The notes: a model not told the origin generated them from the sequence alone. 64,000 bases of DNA from an uncultured Bacteroidales bacterium (GCA_947165255.1 CAMUZR010000002.1:62001-126000), one strand, 5' to 3'. Positions 55,577 to 63,697 are shown, numbered from the stretch's first letter. Translations and numbers: made by a program.

Positions 55577-56269
55577 ATGTCTTTACTACTTCTCCTAGAA
55601 ACTGCCACACCTGTCTGTTCCGTCGCGCTGGCGCGAGACGGCCAGGTCGTGACCGAATTGCATTCCAACGAACAGAATGCCCATTCCTCCAAGCTGTCAC
55701 CCTTCATAGACCAGATTTTCAAACAGTGCGGCATTCGTCCGGCTCAACTCGATGCCGTCTGTGTATCCAGTGGCCCTGGAAGTTACACAGGGCTTCGGAT
55801 CGGAGTCAGTTCTGCCAAAGGACTCTGCTATGCCCTCGGCAAGCCGCTCCTTTCTGTGCCCACCCTTCAAGGAATGGCCATGCAGTATTTCACCGCCCAT
55901 CCCGATTATACCGGTCTGGTCTGCCCAATGATTGACGCCCGCCGCATGGAGTGCTACACTGCCTTCTACAACCGCCAGGGCGAAGTTCGGCCTGTCGATG
56001 CCGACATCATCGTACCAGGCATTTATGACACCTATCTTGAAAAGGGAGAAGTCGTCTTTTTAGGCGATGGAGCCAAAAAGACCCGTGATATTCTGGGTAT
56101 ACATCCCAATGCCAAATACGCGCCCGACTTCCAAATATCTGCTGCCGGTATGCTGCCCATTGCCCTGAAGAAACTACAGGACAACCAATTGGAGGACGTG
56201 GCCTACTTCGAACCCTATTACCTAAAAGACTTTGTCGCTAAAAAATCGGTAGTGAGGGGGCTCCGATAG
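55577..56269 (+). CDS. tsaB: tRNA threonylcarbamoyladenosine synthesis protein TsaB
   Basis: The 230-residue protein has an ASKHA-fold N-terminal half: LLLETATPVCSVAL, and SSGPGSYTGLRIGVSSAKGLCYAL around residues 68-91. It is the partner of TsaD and TsaE in making t6A in tRNAs. It lies 33 bases after the LolA-like gene and 16 before the ABC permease. Confidence 0.93.
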   Translation: MSLLLLLETATPVCSVALARDGQVVTELHSNEQNAHSSKLSPFIDQIFKQCGIRPAQLDAVCVSSGPGSYTGLRIGVSSAKGLCYALGKPLLSVPTLQGMAMQYFTAHPDYTGLVCPMIDARRMECYTAFYNRQGEVRPVDADIIVPGIYDTYLEKGEVVFLGDGAKKTRDILGIHPNAKYAPDFQISAAGMLPIALKKLQDNQLEDVAYFEPYYLKDFVAKKSVVRGLR

Positions 56270-56285
56270 ACAACCAACAGTTAGC

Positions 56286-57365
56286 ATGCTCCGCTATACC
56301 ATCAAACGGCTCCTCTATGGCCTCCTAGTATTACTCGGAGTCGTCACGCTTGTGTTCTTTCTCTTCAATATCCTCCCTGGCGACCCGGCTCGAATGATGC
56401 TAGGCCAGCGGGCCGACGAAGAGAGCATAGCCATCATCAACAAAGATTTGGGGCGCGACAAACCAGTGGGAGTCCAATATCTGAACTATCTCAACGACCT
56501 GTTACCCATTTCATTCCACAACAATTGCGACCCAGAGAATTTCTTTTTTCTTTCAGAAGAAAAATACGCCCCCTATACCACCCTGTTCACAGCCGGTCAT
56601 ACCTCTGTTGTGCTCAAAGCCCCCTATCTCAGGCGCAGCTACCAGTCCAAGCGTAAGGTTTCAGAGATAATTACTGCCGCTTTCCCCCAGACAGCACTTC
56701 TTGCCGTGGTGGCACTCTCCATCGCCCTGGTCCTTGGCATCTTGCTCGGAGTGCTTTCGGCTTTGTACAAAGACAGCTGGGTCGACCGCCTCACCCTGGT
56801 GCTATCCACTTTGGGCATGTCGCTGCCTTCCTTTTTTGCGGCCATTCTCATCGCATGGTTCTTCGCGTATGTGCTAGCCGACTATACTCACCTGAACATG
56901 TTCGGCAACCTCTACACCATAGACGACTATGGCACTGGCGAATACCTAGACCTCAAAAACCTCATCCTCCCAGCCCTCACCCTGGGCATCCGGCCTTTGG
57001 CCACCCTCACCCAGCTCACCAAGAACAGTATGCTTGAAGCCCTCTCTCAGGACTATATCCGCACGGCACGTGCCAAAGGGCTGCCTTTTCGTAGGGTGGT
57101 CTTCCATCACGCCCTCCGCAACGCCATGAATCCTGTGGTCACTTCGGCTTCGGGTTGGTTGGCCGGACTGCTGGCTGGTGCCGTTTTCGTAGAATATGTT
57201 TTCGACTGGAAAGGCATGGGCATCGTCATTGTCGATGGGCTGGACAAATACGATTTCCCCGTTGTCATGGGTTCCATCCTTTTCATTTGCGTGCTGCTAA
57301 TCGTCATCAACATCATCACCGACATTCTCTACGGCCTCCTCGACCCGCGGGTGCGCATACAGTAA
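56286..57365 (+). CDS. ABC transporter permease, DppB/OppB type
   Basis: The 359-residue inner-membrane permease opens with LRYTIKRLLYGLLVLLGVVTLVFFLFNILPGDPARMMLGQRA, typical of peptide and nickel transporter permeases. An extended periplasmic segment (about 65-120) precedes five more helices. The ATPase-contacting EAA loop is EALSQDYIRTARAKGLPFRRVVFHHALRNAMNPV. No second permease, ATPase or substrate-binding protein is next to it; the downstream gene is convergent. Confidence 0.9.
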   Translation: MLRYTIKRLLYGLLVLLGVVTLVFFLFNILPGDPARMMLGQRADEESIAIINKDLGRDKPVGVQYLNYLNDLLPISFHNNCDPENFFFLSEEKYAPYTTLFTAGHTSVVLKAPYLRRSYQSKRKVSEIITAAFPQTALLAVVALSIALVLGILLGVLSALYKDSWVDRLTLVLSTLGMSLPSFFAAILIAWFFAYVLADYTHLNMFGNLYTIDDYGTGEYLDLKNLILPALTLGIRPLATLTQLTKNSMLEALSQDYIRTARAKGLPFRRVVFHHALRNAMNPVVTSASGWLAGLLAGAVFVEYVFDWKGMGIVIVDGLDKYDFPVVMGSILFICVLLIVINIITDILYGLLDPRVRIQ

Positions 57366-57371
57366 GAATCG

Positions 57372-58535
57372 CTATCGAACCCGGTGTCTCAGGTTGGACA
57401 ATAGTCGGCAGACAAGGATAAGCGAGATGGGTAGTATGGCTGCGTTCAGCTGTTGCGGAAGAGGTCCAATAGTCATGACCATTGCGGCCAGAAGCATAAC
57501 CATCTGAAGGCATATCATCCATTGTTTGCTGCGGCGTTGTGCAATGGCAAAATAGAGGAACAGCGGCGACGCCCACAATATATTGAAATTAGGCTTAGTG
57601 CAGTAGTGCTCTGTGAAGAACCATAGGAAGACAACCAACACCGAAACAAGGAATGTAACGCTGTAGATGATAGCATCCAACCAATTGAGCCTCCAATTCT
57701 TACTCCATTCGAAAAGTGTCAGAAGCAGCACCACAAAGAAAAGCACCCAGAACAAAAGGGTAGGGGATATGCTTCTGGCCAGAGGCATCCGGGTCTCGGC
57801 AAGCACCTGCTGCGAAGGGTCGACAACAGGCTGCTGGGTGTTGTCCACTTTCATGGTGTCCAACAGGTGCATCATCTCTATGGGCGAAAACATATACTCA
57901 TAGTTACTGCAGCGGTGGTCGCAACGCTGCCCTAGGGCAATGTCAACACCCAGCCTCCACCAGAGCAGGCTTTCTTCGGTATTTTTGTATACTATATCGC
58001 GGTAGGAAAGGTTCGTGTCCGTCACTGTCTCGGGGCTCAGCCTGCGGTGGTCTAGACAATTCACCACCATGTCGCGCACCCGTGTGGCGCAGTTGTCACG
58101 AAAGAAATCGTAGCTATAGTAGCGATATTGCGGCAGATAGTTGGTTTCCAGCAGGACAAAGAGATTATTAAGCTCCTGCTTACTTATTCTCAGCTTCTGC
58201 TCCCAAACGGCGCGCCCCTCGTAGGCGTATTCAAAGAGAAACGACTCATACGTCGTTCGGCTGAGACAGTAGTCCAGCCGGCCGCAGGCAAACGACCAAT
58301 AGAAATGCGGCTTATCGAAATCGAAAGTGCCGTAGTTGTAAACCAAATCTAAACCAAGCGTTGAATCGCACACACGTATGGCGCTGTGTCCAAAGGAGGT
58401 ATAAAACTCTTCACCAGGGCCGCAGGTGAGCACACTGGCAAATGCCGAATCGGTAAGGTCGGCCTCTAAAAGCTGCGCCTTTGCCATCGGCGCCAGAACT
58501 AATAGAACTAGAAATAAGAAAACCTGTTTTTTCAT
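57372..58535 (-). CDS. DUF4105 (Lnb N-terminal-like) periplasmic/membrane protein
   Basis: This 387-residue protein starts at the ATG at 58535 (MKKQVFLFLV), giving a clean signal peptide ending AKAQ; an upstream extension in the same frame overlaps mscS and is not credible. The DUF4105 domain has FYTSFGHSAIRV and FFRDNCATRVRD, with His and Cys spaced as in papain/NlpC-like folds. The C-terminal 130 residues contain about four or five membrane helices. The family is common in Bacteroidota and its activity is unknown to me. It lies 4 bases after the MscS gene, clearly in one operon. Confidence 0.85.
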   Translation of the reverse strand: MKKQVFLFLVLLVLAPMAKAQLLEADLTDSAFASVLTCGPGEEFYTSFGHSAIRVCDSTLGLDLVYNYGTFDFDKPHFYWSFACGRLDYCLSRTTYESFLFEYAYEGRAVWEQKLRISKQELNNLFVLLETNYLPQYRYYSYDFFRDNCATRVRDMVVNCLDHRRLSPETVTDTNLSYRDIVYKNTEESLLWWRLGVDIALGQRCDHRCSNYEYMFSPIEMMHLLDTMKVDNTQQPVVDPSQQVLAETRMPLARSISPTLLFWVLFFVVLLLTLFEWSKNWRLNWLDAIIYSVTFLVSVLVVFLWFFTEHYCTKPNFNILWASPLFLYFAIAQRRSKQWMICLQMVMLLAAMVMTIGPLPQQLNAAILPISLILVCRLLSNLRHRVR

Positions 58536-58539
58536 GAGC

Positions 58540-59625
58540 TTAGGCTTGGGTTTGGGGAACTGACTCAATATCGGGCACATGCACCATCTCCGTGTTGCCG
58601 TAGTGGGGCGCTTTGGGCGCGGCCGGATCCAGATGCACATCCAGTTGTGGGAAAGGAATAGAAATGTCGTTGGCATAGAATGCCTTGTATATATTTTCGC
58701 TCAATCTCAGCCAAACAGTCCAGTAGTCCTCCACTTTCACCCACAGCCACAGGGCAAAGTCCACCGAACTGCTGCCCAATTCCTTCACCGCAATGGTGGG
58801 GGTTTTGGGTTCGTGCAGTATGAGCGGGTCACTGTCCACCACCTGTTTTAGCACCTCTTTCACCTTGTCCAGGTCGCTGCCGTATGCCACGCTGGCCACG
58901 GCATCGAGGCGTATAATCGGTTCGCGCGTGTGGTTGATAATGGTTTTGTTCGACAACTCGCTATTGGGAACAATAATACTGCGGCCGTTGAAAGGCTGGA
59001 TAGTAGTGTTGAAGATGCGTATTTCGCGCACATAGCCCTTAAACTCGCCAGTCTCGATATAGTCGCCCACCTTGAAATTATGCAGCATCAGTATCATCAC
59101 ACCGCCTGCAAAGTTCTGCAATGTGCCCTGTAGGGCCATGCCCACGGCCAGACCCAGCGCGCCCAGAATGGCAATGAACGAGGTGGCCTTAATGCCAATC
59201 ACATCCATGGCCATAATGATAAAGAGTATCTTCAGCAGCACGTCTATCAGCGACGAGAAGAAGCCCTTAATGTTCGACTCCGCATGACGTTTCTCCAGCA
59301 CCCGGTTGATAGACTTCTTAATGACCTTGATGATTTTGAACCCAATCCAAAGGATAAGGATGGCGCCTATCAGTTTGGGAATAAAGCCAATGAACATCTG
59401 AAAGGCGTAGTCCATCGCATCGCGCAAGAGGGTGTTCTCTCCGGTGAATAGGCCTTTCACGTCGTCCAAATCCATATTGGCAATGCTGTCTTTCACGGCG
59501 CGTGAAATGCTGTCGCTCTCAAGCAGGGTCTGCGTGAACTCGTCCTTTGGCAGGTTTTCGGGTGTCTGCCCGGGTGTTTGGGCAAGCGCCAGAACGGTGG
59601 GAGTGTTGTCGTCAGTCGGTAGCAT
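58540..59625 (-). CDS. MscS-family mechanosensitive ion channel
   Basis: The 361-residue protein has an amphipathic N-terminal stretch, three membrane helices (about 75-170) and the pore helix motif IAILGALGLAVGMALQGTLQNFAGGVMIL with alternating Gly/Ala. A cytoplasmic beta domain follows (GDYIETGEFKGYVREIRIFNT, IIVPNSELSN). It releases solutes on osmotic downshift. The Ser- and Asp-rich N-terminus (about 70 residues) before the first helix is longer than in E. coli MscS. Confidence 0.93.
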   Translation of the reverse strand: MLPTDDNTPTVLALAQTPGQTPENLPKDEFTQTLLESDSISRAVKDSIANMDLDDVKGLFTGENTLLRDAMDYAFQMFIGFIPKLIGAILILWIGFKIIKVIKKSINRVLEKRHAESNIKGFFSSLIDVLLKILFIIMAMDVIGIKATSFIAILGALGLAVGMALQGTLQNFAGGVMILMLHNFKVGDYIETGEFKGYVREIRIFNTTIQPFNGRSIIVPNSELSNKTIINHTREPIIRLDAVASVAYGSDLDKVKEVLKQVVDSDPLILHEPKTPTIAVKELGSSSVDFALWLWVKVEDYWTVWLRLSENIYKAFYANDISIPFPQLDVHLDPAAPKAPHYGNTEMVHVPDIESVPQTQA

Positions 59626-59647
59626 AACTATCTATTAAATCAAATTG

Positions 59648-59655
59648 CAAAAATA
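59648..59655 (-). promoter_or_regulatory. -7 promoter element (TATTTTTG) of mscS-DUF4105
   Basis: Exact match to TAnnTTTG on the minus strand, 22 bases before the mscS ATG. Confidence 0.7.
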
Positions 59656-59847
59656 CTACAAATATTTTAATTGTCAAAAAAAAACTTCCTCTTCCATCTT
59701 GTGTGGCAAGCAAAGCCATGTTTGTCACCTTTTTCCACATCACCCATTGCCCCTTCCGCCTCAAGCTCAAACAGAAAAACCACCGTGGCAGGGGAAAGAA
59801 GTAGCGCCAAAAACAAAAAAGATTCTGTCTCATTCGGCAAAAAGTCG

Positions 59848-59855
59848 TATCTTTG
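59848..59855 (+). promoter_or_regulatory. -7 promoter element (TATCTTTG) of the cupin gene
   Basis: Exact match to TAnnTTTG, 23 bases before the ATG at 59879. This placement rules out a longer reading frame that begins 234 bases upstream. Confidence 0.75.
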
Positions 59856-59878
59856 TAATCTCAAAAAGACTAAAAAAA

Positions 59879-60211
59879 ATGGTTATCGATTTTAATAACA
59901 TTGAGTTGTCCCTTCTGCCCAATTTCAAAGGGGGAGAGGGCGTTACGAAAACCCGCATGGTGTTCGACGGCACCAACAAGATAATGCTGGGCACCCTAGA
60001 ACCCGGCTGCACCATCGGCTACCACCTCCACGACACTTCCAGCGAAATCATCTACATTCTCAGTGGCCGCGCCCGCTGCCTCTTCGACGACGGCGAGGAA
60101 ACCCTCCTCCCCGGCATGGCCCACTACTGCCCCAAAGGCCACAGCCACAGCCTCATCAACGCCAGCCCCACCGAGCCGCTCAACTATTTTGCCGTCGTGC
60201 CCGAACAATAG
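59879..60211 (+). CDS. Small cupin-domain protein
   Basis: This 110-residue single cupin barrel has GYHLHDTSSEIIYILSGRARC as motif 1, with metal-ligand-type His, His and Glu. Motif 2 is HYCPKGHSHSLIN. It is probably a metal-binding sensor or small isomerase; no substrate can be assigned. The winged-helix gene begins 7 bases after it, so the two are likely co-transcribed. Confidence 0.85.
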   Translation: MVIDFNNIELSLLPNFKGGEGVTKTRMVFDGTNKIMLGTLEPGCTIGYHLHDTSSEIIYILSGRARCLFDDGEETLLPGMAHYCPKGHSHSLINASPTEPLNYFAVVPEQ

Positions 60212-60218
60212 TCCCACC

Positions 60219-60881
60219 ATGGAGAAAGTCACCAATTGTCCCGAGATGATGGACCTCATCCAGCGCATGGGCTTCCTGCCTTTGCTCTACAGCGGCATAC
60301 CCGGCTTTTCGGCCGACGAAATGGTCGACCCCTCCTGCCGCTACCGACTTCTGCCCGATGGCGGATGGGAATGGCCCCTATGGAAATGGAAGGGCAACAT
60401 CGTCACCGAAGGCCGCTGTGTCTACGGCAAGTTCTTCGCTGGCAAGGCCGGCTTCATCACGCTCGACTGGTGGCCCGATTTCTGCAACTACAGGCGCAGC
60501 CGTCACCCCCAACCCGAGGAAGGCTCTGTCGAGGACACCATCCTCCTCATCCTCCGCACCAACCGCAGCATGATCACGCGCGAGCTGCGCGCCGCCTGTG
60601 GCTTCACCGGTCCCAAGATGCGCAGTCGTTTCGACGCCTACGTCACCCGCCTCCAATCGGCCTGCCGGGTGGTGACCGAAGATTTCGTCTACCCCCACGA
60701 CAAGCACGGCCGCCCCTACGGCTGGGGATGGTCTCTCCTGACCACGCCCGAACAGCTCTACGGCCACGAGGCCTGCCTCTGCCAGCGTTCGACCGACGAG
60801 TCGTACCGCCGCATTCTTGACCACCTCGCCCGGCTGCTCCCACAGGCAACCCCCAAGCAGCTCGCCAAAATCATCGATTAG
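60219..60881 (+). CDS. Winged-helix protein related to AlkZ/YcaQ DNA glycosylases
   Basis: The 220-residue protein starts at ATG 60219. Its first half (QRMGFLPLLYSGIPGFS; GWEWPLWKWKGNI; CVYGKFFAGKAGFIT) matches a Bacteroidota family I know as AlkZ-related. The second half has winged-helix-like segments (RSMITRELRAACGFTGPKMRSRFDAYVTRLQ; VTEDFVYP). The QxQ/QxD catalytic motif of true AlkZ/YcaQ enzymes is not evident, so glycosylase activity is doubtful; a DNA-binding or damage-response role is possible. Confidence 0.6.
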   Translation: MEKVTNCPEMMDLIQRMGFLPLLYSGIPGFSADEMVDPSCRYRLLPDGGWEWPLWKWKGNIVTEGRCVYGKFFAGKAGFITLDWWPDFCNYRRSRHPQPEEGSVEDTILLILRTNRSMITRELRAACGFTGPKMRSRFDAYVTRLQSACRVVTEDFVYPHDKHGRPYGWGWSLLTTPEQLYGHEACLCQRSTDESYRRILDHLARLLPQATPKQLAKIID

Positions 60882-60904
60882 GTTCCCCTCCGGGTCTCTC
60901 GGCC

Positions 60905-61308
60905 CGCCCCTTCCGAGTGTCAGCCACCCCATCGGCTCCATCGGCGCTTTCGTGGAGCGCTTGGTATCTCCCAACTTCACCTACGACTACAACGAGCAGG
61001 GCCGCCGCCGCCATCCCATCATCGAAAAGCAAACGGCCATGATTTTCACCATGAACATACCCGAACAGGCCATGCCCGAATGGCATCACCCCGTCCTGCT
61101 GGGCACCTGCGCCAAGCAATTGGAAGAAAACTTCGGCCACAGCGAAACCCTCTACGCCTGCAACACCTACCAGTTTGCCGACTACTCGCGCTATGCCTTT
61201 ACCTATTTCAGCGAGGAAGAGAAGCGCCGCTACCGTGACGAGCATTTCCCACAGGATTTGGCCAATGCACACGCACTAGGCCGTCGGCTGGTGGAGCAGG
61301 CCAAGTGA
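60905..61308 (+). pseudogene. C-terminal fragment of a flavodoxin-like NADPH-dependent FMN reductase
   Basis: The coherent part begins around GAFVERLVSPNFTYDY and runs through AMIFTMNIPEQAMPEW, GTCAKQLEENFGHSETLYACNTYQF and RDEHFPQDLANAHALGRRL to the stop. This is the last half or less of the flavodoxin-fold reductases common in anaerobes; the FMN-binding N-terminus (GSPR..N..L) is absent. Upstream is the intact winged-helix gene. From QTAMIFTMN onward it is nearly identical to 63012-63296. Confidence 0.75.
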
Positions 61309-61329
61309 CGGCCTTCGGTGGCCGTGCCG

Positions 61330-61749
61330 TCAGGCGTGGCCGTCACCTCCTCCCGCATGGTAGGCAGCCCACCCGGCAGGGGTCATCAGTCCGCGGGCAT
61401 CGAGTTCGCGGACCCGCTGGCGATTCAGCTCTGTCCAATGGCTCCCTCTGCGGCGGGGCGAAAGCCGCTGCGCCAGCCGCCCGTCGGGCATACGCTTGTT
61501 CGTAGAGTCTATCCAGCCAAAACAGAGGGCCTCCTCGACCACCTCAACGTAGGGCAGCGTCCCAGGCTGTGGGGTGCGCGAGCGCGAAGTGACCACCCAG
61601 CAGTGGGTGGCAGTGGCATGGTGCTCCATAAGCCAGTGGCGCAGCTCGTTGCGATGGCCGAATTCAAGCAGTAGGTCAATTTCCATACGCTCAAAGTATT
61701 TTATTTCCTCTATTAACGCCCTTTTGCCTTTTTTATTGTCCGCGGCCAA
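61330..61749 (-). CDS. YdeI/OmdA-family protein, apparently C-terminally short (copy A)
   Basis: This is a 139-residue frame; the family match begins at MEIDLLLEF, giving about 118 residues, so the first 21 codons may be untranslated leader. The conserved motifs THCWVVTSRSR, YVEVVEEALCFGWIDST, RLAQRLSPRRRGSHWTELNRQRV and LMTPAGWAA are present, but the C-terminal helix region (about 50 residues) of full-length YdeI proteins is missing. It is convergent with the FMN-reductase fragment. A frameshifted second copy lies at 63300-63657. Confidence 0.65.
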   Translation of the reverse strand: MAADNKKGKRALIEEIKYFERMEIDLLLEFGHRNELRHWLMEHHATATHCWVVTSRSRTPQPGTLPYVEVVEEALCFGWIDSTNKRMPDGRLAQRLSPRRRGSHWTELNRQRVRELDARGLMTPAGWAAYHAGGGDGHA

Positions 61750-61926
61750 TCCCTCGTCTTTGCGCCGCCAGCAATCGCCGCTCCCCGCCGGCCTTGGCCT
61801 TCATCTCCCTTTTCGTTGCCTATTGCTCCTCGGTTTTCCAACCTCATGGCCGGGCATGGCATCATCCACCCGACGGCAGGTGTGCCTCCACCTTTTCCCT
61901 TTCTCCACTTCATCCTCTTTATTTCC

Positions 61927-61959
61927 TCTATAGATGGTCTATGGTTCTTTGGTTCCTGT
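61927..61959. repeat. 11-bp-period repeat, consensus TCTATnGnTnn (third locus)
   Basis: TCTATAGATGG and TCTATGGTTCT are followed by a degenerate TTGGTTCCTGT. ATCAAAGAACTG follows soon after, as it does after the 6126 array. The surrounding 61750-62062 has no supported gene; it is CT-rich and ends with the terminator at 62011. Confidence 0.55.
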
Positions 61960-62008
61960 TATCAAAGAACTGTGGACTACCGCTAGTAGACATAAACGGG
62001 CGGAAACG

Positions 62009-62037
62009 AAGAAAGGCCCCCGGATGGAGGGCCTTTC
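62009..62037 (-). terminator. Terminator hairpin after the DUF1015 fragment
   Basis: GAAAGGCCC (62011-62019) pairs with GGGCCTTTC (62029-62037) and a short T-rich stretch follows on the minus strand. It lies 25 bases after the fragment's stop, so the fragment kept its original terminator. Confidence 0.7.
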
Positions 62038-62062
62038 TCTCTATTGTGTAGTTAGTTACAGA

Positions 62063-62302
62063 CTAGCAGAGCTCGTGGATTACGAGACCGGAACGCAGCT
62101 TGGGCTCAAACCAAGTGGTCTTGGGGGGCATGATGTTGCCGGTGTCGGCAATGTCGATAATCTGTTTCATGCTGACGGGATAGAGGGCGAAGGCGACCTT
62201 CATTTCGCCGTTGTCCACGCGACGTTTCAGCTCGCCGATGCCACGGATGCCACCGCCTACGACTGGCTTTGGAGCGGCCTGCTCAACAATGTCCACATCC
62301 AT
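62063..62302 (-). pseudogene. C-terminal fragment of a DUF1015 protein
   Basis: The segment GGGIRGIGELKRRVDNGEMKVAF, ALYPVSMKQIIDIADTGNIMPPK, TTWFEPKLRSGLVIHEL is the conserved end of DUF1015 proteins (normally over 400 residues). Only about the last 65 residues are credible; the upstream part (VEQAAPKPVV) no longer fits. The sequence ahead of it belongs to a fragment on the other strand. Confidence 0.75.
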
Positions 62303-62560
62303 GAGGGCGATTTTTCACAAGTGGAGCGCATCACTCACACCGGTGCCCTGCTGATAGGTACCTATGACAACTTTACCGATGGCGATCCTGTCGGTTTCCT
62401 TACGCTTATCAATAGTCACATGCCCACTGCTGACCGTAACAAACTTATCTTCATAGAGCATACCGGCCACACCTATCAGATGAAGCAGCAAGAACTGGCC
62501 GACCAAATTCTGCTCCTTCTCCGCTTCTGGTTGCCTGCCCCCTTGCTATCTACTCGCTAA
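62260..62560 (+). pseudogene. C-terminal fragment of an alpha/beta-hydrolase-like protein
   Basis: The frame reads ITHTGALLIGTYDNFTDGDPVGFL, INSHMPTADRNKLIFIEHTGHTYQ, MKQQELADQILLLLRFWL and then stops. The HTGHTYQ near the end looks like the catalytic-histidine turn of an alpha/beta hydrolase, after which the closing helix is complete. The nucleophile-bearing N-terminal part is absent. The join to the DUF1015 remnant lies somewhere at 62250-62300. Confidence 0.5.
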
Positions 62561-62677
62561 AAAATGTGTCGGAAATGGTTTGGAGACGAGAGGGGAGAGG
62601 GTACGGAACGACCGAAATAGAGCCTTACCGTGACAATTATCGCCATGGCACTATTTGTTTATAATACCCAAATGAAT

Positions 62678-62685
62678 TATCTTTG
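62678..62685 (+). promoter_or_regulatory. -7 promoter element (TATCTTTG) of the chimeric flavin-enzyme gene
   Basis: Exact match to TAnnTTTG, 18 bases before the ATG at 62703, so the chimera is probably transcribed. Confidence 0.7.
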
Positions 62686-62702
62686 CAAAAAGAATTGAGA
62701 CT

Positions 62703-63296
62703 ATGCACAACGCAAATAAAACACTGTTTGATAGGGCCATACTGCGCCACACTACTCTGCGCAACCGCCTCTGGCGCTCTGCCACATGGCTGGGTTTGGC
62801 CGACATGGACAGCAGGGTGACTACTCCCATTGTCGAGACCTATCGTTCTTTGGCCGCCGGTGGGGTGGGACTCATTGTCACGGGACTCACATCCATTGCG
62901 TCGAATGATGCCAGCATTGGGGGCGAATGCAAATTCTATGACGACAGTTTCATTGAAGGGCATTGCCTACTCACAGAGGTTGTCCATCGCCAAGGGTGTC
63001 CCATACTGCTGCAGACGGCCATGATTTTCACTATGAACATCCCTGAGCAGGCCATGCCCGAGTGGCAGTACCCCACGCTGTTGGGTACCTGTGCCAAACA
63101 ATTGGAAGAAAACTTTGGCCACAGCGAGACCCTCTACGCCTGCAACACCTATCAGTTTGCCGACTACTCACGCTATGCTGTCAGCGTTTTCAATGAGGAG
63201 GAGAAGCGTCGTCATCGTGACGAACATTTCCCCAAAGATTTGGAGAACGCTTTTGCCCTTGGACAACGACTAGTGAAACAAGCGGCCGCGAACTGA
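62703..63296 (+). CDS. Chimeric gene: Old Yellow Enzyme N-terminus fused to flavodoxin-reductase C-terminus
   Basis: In this 197-residue protein, residues 1 to about 104 (RNRLWRSATWLGLADMDS, YRSLAAGGVGLIVTGLT, VHRQGCPILLQ) are the start of an NADH:flavin oxidoreductase/OYE TIM barrel. At TAMIFTMNIPEQ the sequence switches in frame to the last 90 residues of a flavodoxin-like FMN reductase, nearly the same as 61034-61308. Neither half can fold as its complete family domain, so the product is probably non-functional, although a good promoter remains. The OYE half keeps the FMN-proximal N-terminal strands only. Confidence 0.7.
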   Translation: MHNANKTLFDRAILRHTTLRNRLWRSATWLGLADMDSRVTTPIVETYRSLAAGGVGLIVTGLTSIASNDASIGGECKFYDDSFIEGHCLLTEVVHRQGCPILLQTAMIFTMNIPEQAMPEWQYPTLLGTCAKQLEENFGHSETLYACNTYQFADYSRYAVSVFNEEEKRRHRDEHFPKDLENAFALGQRLVKQAAAN

Positions 63297-63299
63297 TTG

Positions 63300-63657
63300 T
63301 CAACTATTGTTTGGGTCTAATCCCGCTTGGTAGGCAGCCCATCCGGCGGGAGTCATCATCCCCTGCGCATCGAGTTGGCAGACCCGTTGGCGGTTCAGCT
63401 CTGTCCAGTGGCTGCCTTTGCGGCGCGGCGAGAGCCGCTGGGCCAACCGCCCGTCGGGCAACCGCTTGAGCGTGGAGTCTATCCAGCCAAAGCAGAGCGC
63501 CTCCTCCACCACCTCATGGTAGGGGAGGCTCTTGCCTTTTGGGATCACGAGAACGATAAGTCGCTACCCAGCAGTGGGTGGCCACGGTGTGGTGTGCCTG
63601 CAGCCATTGGCGCAGGTCCTCGCGTTTTTCGTATTCCAAAAGATTGTCTATCTCCAT
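63300..63657 (-). pseudogene. YdeI/OmdA-family gene, copy B, with a one-base frameshift
   Basis: From the ATG at 63657 the frame reads MEIDNLLEYEKRED..THCWVATYRSRDPK, then goes out of frame. Removing one base of the four-T run at 63537-63540 (AAAA on the coding strand) restores GKSLPYHEVVEEALCFGWIDST and the rest, to LMTPAGWAAYQAG. Like copy A it lacks the usual C-terminal third. It has its own promoter at 63690. Confidence 0.7.
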
Positions 63658-63689
63658 TATCGGCAGGATTCTATGTCAAAAACATGCTG

Positions 63690-63697
63690 CAAAGATA
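63690..63697 (-). promoter_or_regulatory. -7 promoter element (TATCTTTG) of ydeI copy B
   Basis: Exact match to TAnnTTTG on the minus strand, 32 bases before the ATG at 63657. It diverges from the promoter at 63749. Confidence 0.7.

Noticed and set aside
61934-62300. Plus-strand start region of the hydrolase-like frame as part of a real 208-residue gene
   Set aside because: Up to about 62250 the frame is antisense to a recognisable DUF1015 end; only the part after that is credible as a hydrolase fragment.
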